A stretch of DNA of 23,445 nucleotides from SIG578 sp036311245 (GTDB taxonomy: Bacteria > Bacillota > Clostridia > Oscillospirales > Ruminococcaceae). The notes below the pieces were generated by a model that saw only the letters and a list, made by a program, of their open reading frames with translations, ran no database searches and was not told the origin of the DNA. The position numbers and the translations under genes are program-made. Shown here one piece after another: positions 21,524-23,445 of this stretch (positions within the stretch are counted from its first letter, which is position 1; each line of letters begins with the position of its first letter). The stretch is taken from contig JAXJQH010000115.1 in assembly GCA_036311245.1 (NCBI GenBank), positions 1 to 23,445 of the forward strand, given 5' to 3'.

Positions 21524-22921
21524 ATGGTAGAGGTAATAATTCCCAGCACCATAACCGTTCATTTGGGCAGACCCAAAGAAGAAGCTGAAAATGTAACAAT
21601 TCCTTTTATAGATTATATCAAAAATGTTGCATCAAGTGAAATATATCCGACTTGGCCTGAGGCAGCGCTTCGCGCAAATATCTATGCGCAGGTAACCTTT
21701 GCATTAAATAGAGTATTTACCGAATGGTACAGAAGTCAAGGCTATCCTTTCGATATTACAAACTCCACTCAATGCGATCAGGCATTTGAGTATGGCAGAG
21801 ATATTTTCAGTGATGTCAGCAGAATTGTTGACCAGCTTTTTAATGACTATATTCGCCGTATCGGAACTTTTGAGCCGCTTTTTGCTCAGTATTGTAACGG
21901 AACAACAACCACATGCGAGGGACTTTCTCAGTGGGGAACGGTCGACCTTGCTAATGCGGGGCAAGTCCCGTTTGAAATACTTCAAAACTACTATGGAGAT
22001 GATATTGAGATAGTGCGCGATGCATTTGTCGGTGAAGATCGGGAATCTTACCCCGGAACGCCTATAAGAATTGGTGATACAGGTAAATATCCGGTAATAA
22101 TTCAGACGTCCTTAAACAGAATATCTTCTAATTATCCTCGAATACCCAAGGTGACTGTTGACGGACGATACGGACAGAGAACTGCCGAGGCTGTTCGCAC
22201 CTTTCAGGAAATATTTGATTTAGAGCCCAGCGGAATTGTTGATAAAGAAACTTGGTACAGAATCGCAAGAATTTATGTGAGTGTTAAAAGGCTTTCAGAG
22301 CTAAATTCTGAGGGAATTAAACTTGAGGATGTGTCAAAGCAGTTTCCAGAGCCTCTGTCTATTGGTTCGAGTGGAGCGGGTGTAAGGGTGCTTCAGTTCT
22401 TTCTGTCGTATATTGCGGCTTTTAACGATTTTATTCCTACAGTAAATATAGACGGAAGCTTTGGCGCGGCGACTGAAGAAGCTGTGCGGGCATTTCAAAG
22501 AAGCAGGGGACTTGAGGAAAACGGCGTAGTTGATGAAGAAACATGGAATCAGATATATTTCGCGTATAGAGATGTGCTTGAAAAGCTTCCGCCTTCAACC
22601 GCATTTCCGCTGACAGAGCCGTATCCCGGTGTGGACCTTCGTCAGGGAATGAGTGGCGAATCGGTAAGATTAGTTCAGGAATATTTAAATTATATTTCTC
22701 TTTTCTTCAGAGATATAAGCATAGTAGCGCCAACGGGATATTTCGGACCAGCAACAACTGCTTCTGTTCGGCGCTTTCAAAGTGAATTTGGCTTAAATGC
22801 AGACGGAATTGTTAATGAACAAACTTGGGATGAAATTGCATCGGTGTATTCTGACCTTCGTATGGTAGAGGTAAGACAAAATGATCAGGCACCAGCAAGC
22901 AGCGCTGTAAATCAGCAGTAA
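21524..22921 (+). CDS. SpoIID-fold protein with three peptidoglycan-binding repeats and no signal peptide
   Basis: A 465-residue protein. About residues 8-165 resemble the SpoIID/LytB lytic-transglycosylase domain: YIKNVASSEIYPTWPEAALRANIYAQ parallels the SpoIID segment with the catalytic Glu, here Glu39, and GLSQWGTVDLANAG...FEILQNYYGDDIEI parallels its C-terminal GxSQWGA...ILxxYY motif. The Cys residues 124 and 131 lie close to it. Three PG_binding_1 repeats follow at about 181-250, 279-348 and 372-441, each with a DG.YG..T...VR.FQ...GI.D..TW pattern. The N-terminus MVEVIIPSTITVH has no signal peptide or span, unlike SpoIID, which is membrane-anchored. The purine-rich site GGGGAAAG precedes the ATG. 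The activity is inferred, not shown. Confidence 0.8.
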   Translation: MVEVIIPSTITVHLGRPKEEAENVTIPFIDYIKNVASSEIYPTWPEAALRANIYAQVTFALNRVFTEWYRSQGYPFDITNSTQCDQAFEYGRDIFSDVSRIVDQLFNDYIRRIGTFEPLFAQYCNGTTTTCEGLSQWGTVDLANAGQVPFEILQNYYGDDIEIVRDAFVGEDRESYPGTPIRIGDTGKYPVIIQTSLNRISSNYPRIPKVTVDGRYGQRTAEAVRTFQEIFDLEPSGIVDKETWYRIARIYVSVKRLSELNSEGIKLEDVSKQFPEPLSIGSSGAGVRVLQFFLSYIAAFNDFIPTVNIDGSFGAATEEAVRAFQRSRGLEENGVVDEETWNQIYFAYRDVLEKLPPSTAFPLTEPYPGVDLRQGMSGESVRLVQEYLNYISLFFRDISIVAPTGYFGPATTASVRRFQSEFGLNADGIVNEQTWDEIASVYSDLRMVEVRQNDQAPASSAVNQQ

Positions 22922-22933
22922 GGAGGATATTAA

Positions 22934-23445
22934 ATGGCAAGAAACAATCGAAATAAAGAGATGCGGCGTCGGGAAATTTATGATTTGCAGAATATGCTTT
23001 ATGTTATAAGCCGATTTGAAAACGAAAATCCCGATGTGCTGCCCGATGGCATACACGGCGAAAAAACTACGCAGGCAATTACTAAATTTCAGTTAAATAA
23101 TGGAATAGAGCCAAGCGGAAACGCCGATTTTGAAACCTGGGATGCAATATCAAGAAAATACAATGAGGTGCTTATAAACAGGAGCAGACCTGCGCACATA
23201 CATTTTTTCGAAATAGACGAAATACCATCGCTTAAAAAAGGTGATAGCTCTGATGCGGTAGTGCTTGTACAAATGCTTTTCAGAAGATTATCAAGGGATT
23301 TTCTCGGGTACTCTGTCACCGAAATATCGGGAATATTTGACGATATAACAGAAAAAAATGTAAAAGAGTTTCAAAGAATAAATTTACTAAATCAATCGGG
23401 CGAGGTAAACCGAGAAACCTGGGACAGAATAACAATGTATTATAA
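22934..23445 (+). CDS. Peptidoglycan-binding repeat protein, 3' end beyond the window
   Basis: An open frame from the ATG at 22934 to the window end (170 codons) with no stop. A strong ribosome site (AGGAGGA) lies 6 bases upstream, 12 bases after the previous stop. The N-terminus is basic (MARNNRNKEMRRRE) and has no signal peptide. Two PG_binding_1-like repeats are visible: about 15-77 (GIHGEKTTQAITKFQLNNGI...FETWDAI) and about 100-170 (KGDSSDAVVLVQMLF...GIFDDITEKNVKEFQ...NRETWDRI). The layout is like the C-terminal part of the previous protein, suggesting duplication and a shared target. The C-terminus, and any catalytic domain there, cannot be seen. Confidence 0.85.
   Translation, partial: MARNNRNKEMRRREIYDLQNMLYVISRFENENPDVLPDGIHGEKTTQAITKFQLNNGIEPSGNADFETWDAISRKYNEVLINRSRPAHIHFFEIDEIPSLKKGDSSDAVVLVQMLFRRLSRDFLGYSVTEISGIFDDITEKNVKEFQRINLLNQSGEVNRETWDRITMYY

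Noticed and set aside
20452..23445. Phage tail or lysis cassette explaining the peptidoglycan-binding proteins
   Set aside because: No phage structural, holin, integrase or terminase genes are seen, and the genes sit in an ordinary chromosomal context beside a flippase; the visible SpoIID-fold and repeat layout fits cell-wall or spore proteins better. The region beyond the window is unknown.

Overview
The window looks like a chromosomal segment of a low-to-moderate-GC, spore-forming member of the Clostridia (Firmicutes), most likely close to the Oscillospiraceae/Ruminococcaceae. The reasons are a Gram-positive PolC, a CwlD-type spore-cortex amidase, a SpoVB-type flippase, a SpoIID-fold protein, strong purine-rich Shine-Dalgarno sites, frequent GTG/TTG starts and near-consensus sigma-A promoters. 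The taxonomic call is inference from gene content, not from a marker-gene search.

Layout. (1) 1-1451: the 3' end of polC, a small membrane-protein gene and a perfect-palindrome terminator. (2) 1460-2523: an IS481-like insertion sequence, transposase on the minus strand, flanked by an exact 26-bp direct repeat that contains the 3' half of that terminator. (3) 2554-4920: a strong promoter, a cwlD-like amidase, radA, and a convergent 58-codon Cys-rich ORF whose end overlaps radA. (4) 5014-7913: a MacA-like adaptor, a MacB/FtsX-like permease with no ATPase gene beside it, and a DUF6873-like (GME-fold) gene. (5) 7939-11875: promoter and structured leader, rplS, terminator, then lepB, rbgA, rnhB, yraN and an M19 dipeptidase with very short or overlapping junctions. 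(6) 11888-14095: thrC and a metallophosphoesterase. (7) 14157-17779: tig, clpP and clpX, a protein folding and proteolysis block, ending in a strong terminator. (8) 17860-18826, minus strand: tRNA-Arg(CCG) with its own promoter and terminator, and a LUD-domain gene with its own promoter. (9) 18854-23445: a SpoVB-like flippase followed by three closely spaced genes that run off the window.

Most of the window is housekeeping. The least ordinary part is the last block: a disordered Pro/Gln-rich protein with a C-terminal beta-sandwich-like domain, a SpoIID-fold protein carrying three peptidoglycan-binding repeats but no signal peptide, and another protein made of peptidoglycan-binding repeats, also without a signal peptide. 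Together with the SpoVB-like neighbour this suggests an envelope or spore-surface module whose proteins may act from the mother-cell cytoplasm; that role is inference. Other points of interest are the IS placed between a terminator and a promoter with an unusually long target duplication, a trigger factor with a 63-residue Lys/Ala-rich tail, the ATPase-less adaptor/permease pair, and several candidate regulatory RNA hairpins.
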